A stretch of 64,000 nucleotides of DNA from Reichenbachiella agariperforans (GCF_900142205.1 NZ_FRAA01000002.1:184282-248281), one strand, 5' to 3'. Positions 33,073 through 42,879 are shown, numbered from the stretch's first letter. Translations and numbers: made by a program. Notes: generated by a model from the sequence alone, not told the origin.

Positions 33073-34839
33073 TTAATCGTACATAGCTTCTATTAACGCT
33101 GCATACTTGTCCAAAAGTACACGTCGTTTCAGTTTGAGCGTAGGCGTCAGTTCGCCGCTATCGACACCCCAGACATGATCCATGAGCTCTATTTTTTTGA
33201 CCTGCTCCCAGTGCCCAAACCCTTGATTGTATCGTTGGATCACCTCATTATAGAATTTTATAATCTCGGGGTTCTTGATCAACAGGTCTGGCTCTTGCAC
33301 CTTGATACCACGACTTTGACACCATGTCGCTAAAGTCTCAAAATTAGGCACAACCAGCGCAGAAGGGAATTTACGCCCCTCACCAAGCACCATGATTTGC
33401 TCTATAAACTTAGACTCCTTGAACCGATTCTCCATCATCTGTGGTGCGATATACTTACCACCAGAGGTCTTGAACATTTCTTTTTTTCGATCAGTAATCC
33501 TGAGAAAACCTTCATTGAGCTCTCCAATATCCCCCGTATGAAACCAGCCATTATTCATCACAGCCTCTGTCTGTTCCTGATCCTTGTAGTACCCGATCAT
33601 AACATTAGGTCCTTGACATAATATCTCGCCATCTTCTGCAATACGAACACTAATCTGATCTAGAATTTTACCCACCGTACCAACGCGCACACCTCCCTCA
33701 AAGGGCGTGTTAAACGCAATACCTGGTGAAGTCTCTGTCAAACCATAACCCTCACATACTGGAATCTGTGCTGCCCAAAAAATCCGTGCCAAACGTGGCT
33801 GCAATGCAGCTGCACCAACGAGAACATAGGACAACTCACCACCAAGAGCCTCCTTCCACTTAGAGAATACCAACTTACGCGCTAGTGCCAACTGAGCATT
33901 ATACCAACTCCCTTGTTCAACAAATGGCGTAAACTTCAACCCCAAATTAACCGCCCAGAAAAACAATTTTCGCTTCAACCATGGCAATTCATAGCCTTTG
34001 GCAATGATTTTATCATAGACCTTCTCCAGCAGGCGAGGTACAGTCGTGAACATGTGGGGTTTGACCTCTTTGAGATTATCTCCAATGGTATCCATGCTCT
34101 CCGCATAATAAATCGAGATACTGCTATAGAAATAGAAGAAAGAAGCGGTTCTTTCTAATATGTGGCAGAGAGGTAGAAAACTGAGTGCACGCCCCCCTTG
34201 ATCTAACAAGCCTTTGAGTGCTACACGAACGGCGACAGAGTTACTGACAACATTGTGATGTGACAGCATGACGCCTTTAGGCCTCCCAGTCGTGCCCGAG
34301 GTATAGATAATGGTAAACAAATCCTCAGGCTTGATTGCACTGCTAATCTTCTCGACTTGGGCAACATCTCCTTGCGGATCCAAACTCAACACTTGTTTCC
34401 AGTTATCTACACCCGCTATATCATCAAAGGAATAGATATGCGCCAACGCATACTCTTTATTTGCCGCAGTGATCTTATCTAAAATCTCCTGATCTGCACC
34501 AAAAACAGCCTTAACCTCTGCGTGCTCGAAGATGTAAGCGTAATCTTCTTTGGAGATCGTGGGATACATGGGGACAGAAATCACCCCTGTTTGGGCACAG
34601 GCCAAATCTACAAAATTCCATTCTGGACGGTTCGTAGATACAATGGCAACTTTATCACCTGGTACCAGTCCCATGCGCAAAAGCCCCAAACTAAGTTTGG
34701 AGACTATGTCCATTACTTCTTGGGTAGAATACTTTCTCCAGTTTCCCGCTTCAGAACACGCCAAACAGTCCTCGATCGGGTGATGAGTAGATTGATACTG
34801 TAAAAAATCAAAAACGCGTGTCGGTTTTTCCATAATCAA
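33073..34839 (-). CDS. Long-chain acyl-CoA synthetase (AMP-forming)
   Basis: 588-residue ANL-family adenylating enzyme. The AMP-binding P-loop is IIYTSGTTGRPKGVMLSH, the adenine block VCEGYGLTETSPG, and the hinge/A8 region GWFHTGDIGELNEGFLRITDRKKEMFKTSGGKY. It resembles the FadD15/ACSL-type ligases of about 600 residues that activate long-chain fatty acids for phospholipid synthesis or beta-oxidation. The lysine of the catalytic A10 motif is in the C-terminal domain (LTPTLKLKRR). It is 78 bases downstream of the nucleoside phosphorylase gene. A second ATG two codons in (34833) is also possible. Confidence 0.92.
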   Translation of the reverse strand: MIMEKPTRVFDFLQYQSTHHPIEDCLACSEAGNWRKYSTQEVMDIVSKLSLGLLRMGLVPGDKVAIVSTNRPEWNFVDLACAQTGVISVPMYPTISKEDYAYIFEHAEVKAVFGADQEILDKITAANKEYALAHIYSFDDIAGVDNWKQVLSLDPQGDVAQVEKISSAIKPEDLFTIIYTSGTTGRPKGVMLSHHNVVSNSVAVRVALKGLLDQGGRALSFLPLCHILERTASFFYFYSSISIYYAESMDTIGDNLKEVKPHMFTTVPRLLEKVYDKIIAKGYELPWLKRKLFFWAVNLGLKFTPFVEQGSWYNAQLALARKLVFSKWKEALGGELSYVLVGAAALQPRLARIFWAAQIPVCEGYGLTETSPGIAFNTPFEGGVRVGTVGKILDQISVRIAEDGEILCQGPNVMIGYYKDQEQTEAVMNNGWFHTGDIGELNEGFLRITDRKKEMFKTSGGKYIAPQMMENRFKESKFIEQIMVLGEGRKFPSALVVPNFETLATWCQSRGIKVQEPDLLIKNPEIIKFYNEVIQRYNQGFGHWEQVKKIELMDHVWGVDSGELTPTLKLKRRVLLDKYAALIEAMYD

Positions 34840-34917
34840 GCCTTTAGACCTTTAAGATAGTAAAAAGGAAGCAGGAATAGAGAGGGAAAACTACTGAGTT
34901 TTGTCAGGCAGATGGAG

Positions 34918-35775
34918 TTAAAGTCTCTCTAGGACTTTTCTAATAAGAGAATCAATCACACGGTCAGGGTCTTTGGAGAACTTATTTTTGGCGCGATTAG
35001 CAATGATGGCATTGAGGCTTAGCATTTCGTGCCCCATGAGTCTTCCCAGAGCATAGTATCCTGCAGTCTCCATTTCGAAATTCGTTAACCAAAAATCTTC
35101 TTCATGAAAATACATGAGATCCTCCATCAGGTGTGGGAACTTTAGGTCCAACCGAACATTTCGCCCTTGCGGACCATAAAATCCTGGACAAGTGACCGTA
35201 TTGCCACGCACCATATCAAAAGCAAATTTTTCTCTAAGCATCGTAGACCCTTCCACACAGTAAGGCTTGAAAGGAAAGTCTAGGTAATCTCTCAGTTTGT
35301 TAGTCACTGTGTTTTCCTGTCCTGTCTGTCTCAGGTTGTAGAAAGTCATCAACGTATCCAACCCGACTCCAAAATCAGACACCAAATGAGACCCGAGACG
35401 CAAATCTTCCTGCAAACTACCCGAGGTGCCTATACGGATAATATTGAGCTTCTTTTTCTTTTCCTTAACCTGACGTGTTTTCAAGTCTACGTTAACCAAG
35501 GCATCTAACTCAGTCATGAAGATCTCTACATTGTCTGTCCCCATCCCTGTGCTAATCACGGTGACTTTCTTCCCTTTGTAGGTCCCCTTGTGCGTGATAA
35601 ACTCCCGACGATTCATCTCAAAATCAATGGTATCAAAGTACTGACTCACCCGAAAGACACGGCTAGGATCTCCTACAGTCAAGATAGTATCGGAAATATT
35701 CTCAGGCTTCAGATTGAGGTGATAGACACTTCCGTCCTTGTTTAGGATCAGGTCTGTTTCGGAAATAGTTTGCAT
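34918..35775 (-). CDS. Nucleoside phosphorylase, uridine phosphorylase-like
   Basis: 285-residue PNP/UDP-family enzyme that splits a nucleoside with phosphate. Visible marks are the phosphate-binding VGDPSRV near residue 38, ISTGMGTDNVEIFM, RIGTSGSLQ, and the base/ribose pocket TNFEMETAGYYALG. The extended insertion with Lys-rich VKEKKKKLN differs from E. coli Udp. The upstream in-frame codon is TTG; the ATG at 35775 is preferred. Likely roles are pyrimidine nucleoside salvage; exact base specificity is uncertain. Confidence 0.82.
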   Translation of the reverse strand: MQTISETDLILNKDGSVYHLNLKPENISDTILTVGDPSRVFRVSQYFDTIDFEMNRREFITHKGTYKGKKVTVISTGMGTDNVEIFMTELDALVNVDLKTRQVKEKKKKLNIIRIGTSGSLQEDLRLGSHLVSDFGVGLDTLMTFYNLRQTGQENTVTNKLRDYLDFPFKPYCVEGSTMLREKFAFDMVRGNTVTCPGFYGPQGRNVRLDLKFPHLMEDLMYFHEEDFWLTNFEMETAGYYALGRLMGHEMLSLNAIIANRAKNKFSKDPDRVIDSLIRKVLERL

Positions 35776-35862
35776 CAATTAGTAAATCTCTAGGTCAGAT
35801 TTGAATTTAGTGAAAACTAATAAAATGACAAACTACGACAGGAATGAAACCCAAGTCCTTCA

Positions 35863-36501
35863 TTATTTTTTCACCTCGACGGCAGGGTTACCAAACACGG
35901 TCTGCTTAGCGGGCACCTCTGCGATCACGACAGACCCAGCCCCTATACGAGCCCCTTTACCTAGCTTGACTCCAGAGACGATCACCGCTCCTGATCCGAT
36001 GAACACTTCGTCCGCAATCTCCACACCAGCTCCAATCACAGAACCTGCACCGACCTGCACAAAATCTCCCAACTTAGCCGAATGATCTATCGTAGCACCG
36101 CTATTGATCAGGCAGTGGCTACCTATCTGCACCCCAGCACCTAATTTCGACCCGCTATTCACAAAATTACCATGACCGATCTCACAAGACCTGGACATCA
36201 CCACGCTATTATGGATCGCATTGACAGGCATTTTTTTACGCTTATCGATCAACACTTTCGCAAAGCTCTTCTTCTCCTTGTTGTCATCCGTAGCGACGAA
36301 AGCCTCACACTTTTTACCAATCAGCTTTAAGAAACCATCGTCTGAGGTCTCCCCCAAAACGGGCACATTATCAATCTCGGTGTTATGTAGTGATTTATTA
36401 TCATCTAAGAAGCCATAGATGACATTGCCGTTGGATTCAAAAATCTCTAATGCTGCGCGACCTAAGCCACCCGCGCCGAATATTATTACTGGGTTGTCCA
36501 T
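35863..36501 (-). CDS. NeuD/PglD-type hexapeptide-repeat acetyltransferase
   Basis: 212 residues: an N-terminal Rossmann-like sugar-nucleotide binding part starting PVIIFGAGGLGRAALEI, then a left-handed beta-helix of hexapeptide repeats (from VVMSRSCEIGHGNFVNSG to GARIGAGSVVIAEVP), ending GNPAVEVKK. PglD/NeuD enzymes acetylate amino-sugars in surface glycan synthesis; the acceptor is not evident here. A promoter element sits only four bases before the ATG, implying a leaderless transcript. The neighbouring polytopic membrane protein may be a partner in surface polysaccharide work (inference). Confidence 0.85.
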   Translation of the reverse strand: MDNPVIIFGAGGLGRAALEIFESNGNVIYGFLDDNKSLHNTEIDNVPVLGETSDDGFLKLIGKKCEAFVATDDNKEKKSFAKVLIDKRKKMPVNAIHNSVVMSRSCEIGHGNFVNSGSKLGAGVQIGSHCLINSGATIDHSAKLGDFVQVGAGSVIGAGVEIADEVFIGSGAVIVSGVKLGKGARIGAGSVVIAEVPAKQTVFGNPAVEVKK

Positions 36502-36505
36502 GGCG

Positions 36506-36513
36506 CAAAGTTA
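36506..36513 (-). promoter_or_regulatory. -7 element next to the NeuD-like start (leaderless)
   Basis: CAAAGTTA on the plus strand is TAACTTTG on the minus strand, an exact TAnnTTTG with four bases between it and the ATG at 36501. Transcription would begin at or next to the start codon. Confidence 0.4.
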
Positions 36514-36586
36514 TCCATATTCGAATAAGTTTACCATGCTCGTCCAAGAAATGAAAAAGGAAGGGAAACCTCTTTTCAATGCGGAC

Positions 36587-37828
36587 TTATTTTTGACTCC
36601 CTAACCGAAAACTCCCCACAGTGGCAGAAGCCAGAAGCAATATCAGGACAGGGAAATAATACACTTTGTATCTTGCGATCGTACCGAGGTTGGGCACACT
36701 GTAAGACAGTAAGGCCGCACAACTCGCCACGTAGACTATCGCAATGATGCACTCGATCTTGAAGAGTTTTTTTACCCCCCCTTTACGAGACAAAGCAAAA
36801 AAAGTGATTAATAGCAGTAGCGTATTTTCTATCGCACTTAACCAAACAGGAAAAGCCCATGACTCAAACAAAAAAGGTCGAAACAACCCCGAAAAAATAT
36901 AGTAAATCCCGTTAATACCCCAGTCCAAAAACGTGCCTGTGACTGTCAATACTTCCAAAGTACTAGTAGTCGACTGTGACAAAATCAGTTCATGGTTGAA
37001 CTGAATCACAGCAATCAACCTGCTCATTTGAAAATTAGGACTCAGCCAAGTCAATGCTACATACACGGGAAAAGCCAACATCCCAACAATCAAACTAGCC
37101 CTTTGCCATTCTGACCAATAAGGCAACCACGATTTAGAAAATTGAATCAGGAAAAGAAAAACTACAGCGGGCACTAACATCGCCGCGATATAATATTTAA
37201 AAATCCCCAGATAAAGTATCGATAGAACCATGAAAAACACGTCTCCAACTCCGTGTTGACGGGACGACCGAAACACTGCATAAAATCCAACAATACTACA
37301 CAATGCTGCCCCCCCCAAGCTCTCCTTGAGTAGGCCTGATGACCAAAAAACCACTGAAGGCACGAACATAAATGCCAATACCGCAGGCCACTTAAAAGTG
37401 CGATCCCAAAGACTAAACGCTCGAACCACATATACTGTCCCTAAAAAGCTCACCACAGAAAAAACCACTGTAGTCAACCAATAATCCGCCCCTGTCACAT
37501 AAATAAAAACTGCCACCAAACGCATGAACCAAATCGCTCGAACAGGCTCACTGACCAGTGTAGATGCTGTAATCTCCGACCAAAAAGCAGAAGAATCCAG
37601 AGAGGCTAACCCAACTGCCTCATCGAAATACGCAAACGTATCCCCTCCTGAGCAGTAGTAGTGGCTATAGAGTAACCCTAACAACACTCCCGATACGACT
37701 TTGAGTCCCAAAGCCATAAAAAAAACCTGTGGACTGAGCATATCACGCAGCGCGCCATAGACTAGTATGACAATACCCGCTAGAAATAGGAGTACAAAAA
37801 AATAAACGAGGAGTATCTGCAAAATCAA
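36587..37828 (-). CDS. Polytopic membrane protein of unknown function
   Basis: 413 residues with about ten predicted membrane helices. After two helices comes a short loop with SGGDTFAYFDEA, in which an acidic Asp follows Gly-Gly, as in several GT-C glycosyltransferase and EpsG/Wzy-type proteins; a second conserved-looking loop is FWSSGLLKESLGG. I do not recognise a named family. It starts with TTG overlapping the DUF2851 stop (TTGA), so it is translationally coupled to that gene. A role in glycan or envelope polymer assembly is possible. Confidence 0.65.
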   Translation of the reverse strand: MILQILLVYFFVLLFLAGIVILVYGALRDMLSPQVFFMALGLKVVSGVLLGLLYSHYYCSGGDTFAYFDEAVGLASLDSSAFWSEITASTLVSEPVRAIWFMRLVAVFIYVTGADYWLTTVVFSVVSFLGTVYVVRAFSLWDRTFKWPAVLAFMFVPSVVFWSSGLLKESLGGAALCSIVGFYAVFRSSRQHGVGDVFFMVLSILYLGIFKYYIAAMLVPAVVFLFLIQFSKSWLPYWSEWQRASLIVGMLAFPVYVALTWLSPNFQMSRLIAVIQFNHELILSQSTTSTLEVLTVTGTFLDWGINGIYYIFSGLFRPFLFESWAFPVWLSAIENTLLLLITFFALSRKGGVKKLFKIECIIAIVYVASCAALLSYSVPNLGTIARYKVYYFPVLILLLASATVGSFRLGSQK

Positions 37829-39138
37829 CTAGATAAAATCTTGAGCCCAATTTTACAGGAAAGGCATTTCTTTTTCAAACAAAACTCATTCTTCAGCTCG
37901 ATCAGTGCCTGCGTATCAAAAGCACTCGTCACCTCCATGCCCAATGCTTCCCAATCCGATATGATACTATTCTGCTCCGGCTTTAGCCCTTGTAACAGGT
38001 CTACCGCTCGATCAAGATAACGCGTCTCTCCCACCGATGTCCCATAGGCCGTCAACAGTGTCACCACACCATTGATCAGCAGAACATCCACACTACTTTT
38101 GCCTATCCCTGCCGTCACACGTTTCGATGTTTTACCAAAATCATAATGCAGTTGCCAGTATGCAGACACTTTCATGTCAAAAAAACCACGCACCTCCATA
38201 CCACTAGTCCCATGAACAATCAGGTCAAAAAACTTAGCATGAGTACTGACAAAACATACCAACTGCGCCAATCGAACCGTAGGAAAATTGGATGGCCGCA
38301 TCCTCAAGAAATCCCACTCGACACGCAGCATCTCTTGCTCTTGCAGATTGTATTTTTTCGCCAAGTAGTCGTAGCGCCGTTTGAGTTCAGCATGATGCTG
38401 ATCCCTCGCTTCTCCTTCCAAAAATCCCGCCACGCCAAACACCAAAGCCTCTACATCGAGTGGCTCAGACTGATGTTTGAGCAACAGTTTATGTGGCAGT
38501 CTCGTAGCTAACTTAAGCATCGCCTCGGCGTTCTTCTTGAATCCAAAATGCTGTGCGATCCATTGGTAAGCCGTCTCCTCCCACGAACCTACGTTGCTAT
38601 CTAGCATATCGAGTAACAGCGCAGACTTTCGCCTCAGGCGTTCCACACAGGCATGATCTAGCATGGAGACCTTATCAATGTTGCGCACTTGCGAAAATTG
38701 TTCTTGACACGGAATCGCCAAAGGACTGTTGATTAAACTGTTCGATTTGGAGAGGAGTTGTAAATCGACACGGTCGGATAGCTGCAGTACAGGTAGCCGT
38801 TCACCGTCTTCACGACAGCATTCCTTATCGTGATTCCACACCACATGGAGGATCACACTGTTGTATTTGGTATCCGATTGATGATCATGTCTATCCCAGT
38901 CCGATGAGTTGATATGAATCTCTACACTACCATACCAGCAGATGTCTCCTATTCTTAGTTTAGCTTGAAGAAAATCTGGACCCGCATCACTATTATGATG
39001 TCCGAGGTTGTATATCTCTATCGGTTGATCCTCAACTGTCACGAGATGTGCGCTAGCAAAGCGCTGATAGTTCCAGACGAAATGTAAAAAAGTTTCTTGC
39101 ACAGTATCACGAGTTGCTTCCCATACTGCTGCTACCAA
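37825..39138 (-). CDS. DUF2851 family protein
   Basis: 437 residues, cytoplasmic. It contains the DUF2851 block YGSVEIHINSSDWDRHDHQSD (quoted in part) followed by VILHVVWNHD, which is found across Bacteroidota in proteins of unknown function. The C-terminus has a short Cys-rich tail (CLKKKCLSCKIG). The strongly conserved EIH and H residues suggest a metal-dependent enzyme, but no activity is known to me. It begins with TTG, 30 bases after the LOG gene, and overlaps the next gene. Confidence 0.85.
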   Translation of the reverse strand: MVAAVWEATRDTVQETFLHFVWNYQRFASAHLVTVEDQPIEIYNLGHHNSDAGPDFLQAKLRIGDICWYGSVEIHINSSDWDRHDHQSDTKYNSVILHVVWNHDKECCREDGERLPVLQLSDRVDLQLLSKSNSLINSPLAIPCQEQFSQVRNIDKVSMLDHACVERLRRKSALLLDMLDSNVGSWEETAYQWIAQHFGFKKNAEAMLKLATRLPHKLLLKHQSEPLDVEALVFGVAGFLEGEARDQHHAELKRRYDYLAKKYNLQEQEMLRVEWDFLRMRPSNFPTVRLAQLVCFVSTHAKFFDLIVHGTSGMEVRGFFDMKVSAYWQLHYDFGKTSKRVTAGIGKSSVDVLLINGVVTLLTAYGTSVGETRYLDRAVDLLQGLKPEQNSIISDWEALGMEVTSAFDTQALIELKNEFCLKKKCLSCKIGLKILSS

Positions 39139-39168
39139 ATAAAGCGAAAAGTCTCTAGCTATGCAAGA

Positions 39169-39750
39169 CTAAACCAACCCAAGCTTCTGTCGATGATCAG
39201 CCTTAGTCGCTTCGAATGACCTCAGGTCCTCCAAAAGCTTCTCCACGTCATCATTGATTACAAACAAATCCATATGCGCTTCCTTGATCAGTCCTTGTGT
39301 CAGCATGTGATCAAAAAACGTCATTAGCGGATCATAATAACCATTAACATTCAATATCCCAATTGGTTTTTGGATCAATCCCAACTGACTCCAAGTCAAA
39401 ACCTCCATCAACTCCTCCAGTGTACCAAAACCACCTGGCATAGCAACAAAAGCATCCGCTCTATCAGCCATACTCGTCTTACGCTCGTGCATTGATTCAG
39501 TCAATACAATCTCGGTGAGCTTATCATGCGAAATTTCTATTTCGTCCAAAAACTTAGGAATTACACCAACGACAGAACCTCCACCATCAAGACACGAATC
39601 TGCTATCGTCCCCATCAAACCAAGTGCGGCACCTCCGTAGACCATAGTGATTTCGGCTTCTGCCAGTTTCTTTCCTAATTCTTGAGCTGCAGTCACAAAC
39701 GCCGAATTATTACCCGTCGAAGAACCACAGTAAACACAAATACTGTTCAT
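39169..39750 (-). CDS. LOG family protein (TIGR00730)
   Basis: 193-residue Rossmann-like protein of the LOG family. The signature PGGFGTLEELMEVLTW and the early SICVYCGSSTG and YGGAALGLMG are clear. LOG proteins release cytokinin bases or cleave nucleoside monophosphates (phosphoribohydrolase). The ATG at 39750 is used in preference to the TTG at 39762. It is probably the first gene of the LOG-DUF2851-membrane protein group. Confidence 0.9.
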   Translation of the reverse strand: MNSICVYCGSSTGNNSAFVTAAQELGKKLAEAEITMVYGGAALGLMGTIADSCLDGGGSVVGVIPKFLDEIEISHDKLTEIVLTESMHERKTSMADRADAFVAMPGGFGTLEELMEVLTWSQLGLIQKPIGILNVNGYYDPLMTFFDHMLTQGLIKEAHMDLFVINDDVEKLLEDLRSFEATKADHRQKLGLV

Positions 39751-39828
39751 ATTAAAATCCAATGTTGTAGCACAAATATCTTAAATCTAGCCCGGCGATG
39801 CACAAAATTGCCAAATAATAAATAACGA

Positions 39829-39859
39829 TTGTACCGTAAGCATTAGAAGCTTACTTTTG
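39829..39859 (+). promoter_or_regulatory. Promoter of the ABC exporter gene
   Basis: TTG at 39829-39831, a 20-base spacer, and TACTTTTG (exact TAnnTTTG) at 39852-39859; the ATG follows 21 bases later. This is the best two-element promoter in the window. Confidence 0.65.
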
Positions 39860-39880
39860 CCCAAATTATCAAGGAAATAA

Positions 39881-41665
39881 ATGGCAAGAGAGAAGTTAAA
39901 GGAAGAGGATAAGAGAAAATTGAATGGTGAAAATTTCAAGAAGCTTTACAGCATCTTCCAGTACATCGTCCCTTACAAATCCAAATTCTTAGTCGGTCTG
40001 GTATTTCTCGTGGTGGGTAGCTTCCTATTGTTGGCGTTTCCATTGGTCGCAGGCAAACTCATCGATGTGGCAGGTGGAGACCAAAGCTGGTACCTCACCG
40101 ATATCAATCAAGTCGCTCTAGCGCTCATGGGCATCCTATTCCTACAGGGTATTATCTCCTATTTTCGGGTTTATCTATTCGCTCAGGTGAGCGAAAATGC
40201 CATGGCAGATGTTCGTACAGGGCTTTATCAAAAACTCATTCATCTCCCAATATCATTCTACGACAAGAACAGGACAGGAGACCTTATGAGTAGGATCACG
40301 GCCGATATTAGTATGCTACAGACTACTTTTTCGACGACACTAGCAGAGGTGATTCGTCAGATCGTTACGCTGGCAGTTGGGCTGACGATGATATTTATCA
40401 CCACTCCTGCACTTAGCCTCTTTATGCTCTGTGTGCTGCCTGTCATCATTTTTGCAGCGATGCTATTCGGGAAAAAAATCAGAACACTCTCTCGCAAATC
40501 TCAGGACGAACTAGCGGTATCTTCTACGATAGCAGAAGAGACCTTTCAGTCCATCCTAGCGGTCAAATCCTTTACTAACGAAAGCTTCGAGAAGAATAGA
40601 TTCGACGGAGCAATGGGCAAGGTTATTACGGCAGCCATCCATGCAGCCAAGTATAGAGCTGGTTTCATTTCATTCATCATTTTTGCTCTCTTCGGTGCGA
40701 TGGTTGCCATCATCTGGTATGGTGCAGTACTACTCCAAAACGGAGAAATGAGCATCGGTGATCTAATATCTTTCGTGCTTTACACCTCCTTCATCGGCGG
40801 GTCTATTGCGGGCTTGGGCGATTTATTTGGTCAGATTCAGCGTGCCATTGGTGCCTCTGAGAGAGTACTGGAGATTCAGGACGAAGAATCTGAAACCGAC
40901 AGCACAACGACCGTTAGCACCCCTATCAAAGGCGCCATAGCATTCGATCAAGTATCATTTGCTTACGAAAGCCGCCAAGACATCCAAGTACTGAATAGGC
41001 TGTCACTTCAAATCAAACAAGGGCAGAAGGTCGCCCTTGTTGGGAAAAGTGGCGCAGGTAAAACTACCATCGCTCAACTCCTCATGAGACTATACAACGG
41101 CTATGAGGGCACCATCGCTGTGGATGGCAAAGAAATCAAAGAATACAGTCTCAAAGACCTCAGAGACAGCATAGGTATGGTTCCTCAAGAAATCATTCTC
41201 TTTGGTGGGAGCATCCGCGAAAACATCGCCTATGGCAACCCAGCAGCTAGCGAAGAAGAGGTTATCGCTGCTGCACGAAAGGCTCACGCGATGGATTTTA
41301 TCCAATCCTTCCCTGAGGGACTCGACACCCTAGTAGGCGAACGAGGCGTCAAACTATCTGGCGGACAAAGACAAAGAATTGCGATCGCTCGAACCATCCT
41401 TAAAAATCCATCCATCTTGATATTGGATGAAGCGACCAGCTCACTAGATGCCGAGTCGGAAAATCTGGTCCAGCAGGCATTCAATGAACTGATGAAGGAG
41501 CGGACGACACTCATCATTGCACATCGTCTCGCTACGATCAAGGCTGTAGATCAAATATTCGTACTAGAACATGGGCAGATTGCAGAATCAGGCACACATG
41601 ACAGCCTACTCTCTAACCCGAACAGTACCTACAACCATCTGGTCAACCTGCAGTTGGTCGAATAA
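39881..41665 (+). CDS. ABC exporter, fused membrane and ATPase domains (MsbA-like)
   Basis: 594-residue half-transporter: a six-helix ABC-TM domain (residues about 30-320, with SFYDKNRTGDLMSRITADI in the first cytoplasmic loop), then a nucleotide-binding domain with Walker A GKSGAGKTT, Q-loop VPQEIILFGGSIRENIAYG, signature LSGGQRQRIAIAR, Walker B ILILDEATSSLD and switch His in IIAHRLATI. It works as a dimer. It resembles lipid A/multidrug exporters, but the substrate is unknown. Transcribed alone from a good promoter. Confidence 0.93.
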   Translation: MAREKLKEEDKRKLNGENFKKLYSIFQYIVPYKSKFLVGLVFLVVGSFLLLAFPLVAGKLIDVAGGDQSWYLTDINQVALALMGILFLQGIISYFRVYLFAQVSENAMADVRTGLYQKLIHLPISFYDKNRTGDLMSRITADISMLQTTFSTTLAEVIRQIVTLAVGLTMIFITTPALSLFMLCVLPVIIFAAMLFGKKIRTLSRKSQDELAVSSTIAEETFQSILAVKSFTNESFEKNRFDGAMGKVITAAIHAAKYRAGFISFIIFALFGAMVAIIWYGAVLLQNGEMSIGDLISFVLYTSFIGGSIAGLGDLFGQIQRAIGASERVLEIQDEESETDSTTTVSTPIKGAIAFDQVSFAYESRQDIQVLNRLSLQIKQGQKVALVGKSGAGKTTIAQLLMRLYNGYEGTIAVDGKEIKEYSLKDLRDSIGMVPQEIILFGGSIRENIAYGNPAASEEEVIAAARKAHAMDFIQSFPEGLDTLVGERGVKLSGGQRQRIAIARTILKNPSILILDEATSSLDAESENLVQQAFNELMKERTTLIIAHRLATIKAVDQIFVLEHGQIAESGTHDSLLSNPNSTYNHLVNLQLVE

Positions 41666-41806
41666 TTAACCACATTAACCCCCTGATAACCATCACTTAT
41701 CTAAAGAGGTCAAAAGTGTTGCTTGAATCTGACATTTTATACTATATTATGACTTTCTTTGCGGCTCTGACAATTTAGCAAAAGCAGCATTTAACGACTT
41801 GATTGA

Positions 41807-42838
41807 ATGAACCTTATACTTAATAATATTTTTTCTGGAACGAATGAATTTCTTCTGTTCGGTGTTTTTGGGGTAGTTATCGTACTATTCTTAGTCGTAG
41901 ATTTAGGACTCGTTCATAAAGGGCCTAAAAAAATTACGCAAAAAGACGCGCTCATGCAGACTATATTCTGGATTGTAGTCTCGTGCATTTTTGGAGGTTT
42001 AATCTATTTTTTTGGAGGTGGGTCACAGAACGCCATAGAGTACTTCTCTGCCTACGTGACGGAAAAAGCGCTTTCCGTAGACAACATTTTCGTCATTCTA
42101 CTCATCCTACGCTACTTCAAGGTCAAGGACGAATATTACCATGATATCTTATTTTGGGGTATTCTAGGTGCTATCGTTTTCCGCGCTGTGTTTATATTCC
42201 TAGGTGCATTATTGATAGGTGAGTTCCACTGGATTCTATACATCTTCGGCATATTCCTAATCTACTCTGGTGTCAAAATCTTCAATGAAGATGAGGACAT
42301 GGATATCGAACCAGAGAAAAACATCCTTTTGCGATGGGCTAAAAAAATACTCCCGATCTCTAAAGATGAAAGAGGTGGAAAATTTGTTTTCAAAGAGAAA
42401 GGAAAGTTATGGTTCACACCACTTTTCCTAGTCGTACTCCTGATCGAATCTACAGACCTGATCTTTGCAGTTGATTCCATTCCTGCAGCCTTTGCTATTA
42501 GCCAAAATGAATTCATCATTTACACCTCGAATATCTTTGCGGTCATGGGACTCAGAGCGATGTTCTTCTTGCTAGCCAATGTTCTTGATAAATTTTACCT
42601 GCTGCAAAAAGGACTTTCCATTGTTCTAATCTTTATTGGTGCCAAAATGCTTCTAGAATGGAGTCTTGTTCAGTCTGCGTTTCAGCTCGTGGGGATCGAA
42701 GAGCATGTCCATATCCCTGTGATCTGGTCTTTCATCGTGATCATAGCAGCGCTGACCTTGTCTATCGTTTTGTCGGTTATTTTCCCACAAGCAGAAGAAG
42801 CGGTAGAGCCCGCAGAAACAGTTGAGGAAGAAGTGTAG
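41807..42838 (+). CDS. TerC/Alx family membrane protein
   Basis: 343 residues with about nine membrane helices. The TerC marks are EYFSAYVTEKALSVDNIFVIL and LLIESTDLIFAVDSIPAAFAIS, with acidic residues in helices that form the presumed metal pathway. A central cytoplasmic segment (NEDEDMDIEPEKN to KFVFKEKGK) matches Alx-type members. The family is linked to Mn2+ export and tellurite resistance. No tellurite operon is nearby. I found no recognisable yybP-ykoY riboswitch in the upstream 140 bases. Confidence 0.92.
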   Translation: MNLILNNIFSGTNEFLLFGVFGVVIVLFLVVDLGLVHKGPKKITQKDALMQTIFWIVVSCIFGGLIYFFGGGSQNAIEYFSAYVTEKALSVDNIFVILLILRYFKVKDEYYHDILFWGILGAIVFRAVFIFLGALLIGEFHWILYIFGIFLIYSGVKIFNEDEDMDIEPEKNILLRWAKKILPISKDERGGKFVFKEKGKLWFTPLFLVVLLIESTDLIFAVDSIPAAFAISQNEFIIYTSNIFAVMGLRAMFFLLANVLDKFYLLQKGLSIVLIFIGAKMLLEWSLVQSAFQLVGIEEHVHIPVIWSFIVIIAALTLSIVLSVIFPQAEEAVEPAETVEEEV

Positions 42839-42879
42839 CTTTTTCCTCTCCATTTCGTAGGAGTATAAAAGTCAATTTT

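Noticed and set aside
35801-36085. Forward ORF rich in Thr/Pro/Ala over the hexapeptide acyltransferase
   Set aside because: It is the antisense shadow of hexapeptide repeats; periodicity comes from the repeat itself.
7980-42838. TerB-like and TerC genes as one tellurite-resistance system
   Set aside because: They are 33 kb apart, no terA/D/E/Z is present and TerC-family proteins commonly handle manganese.
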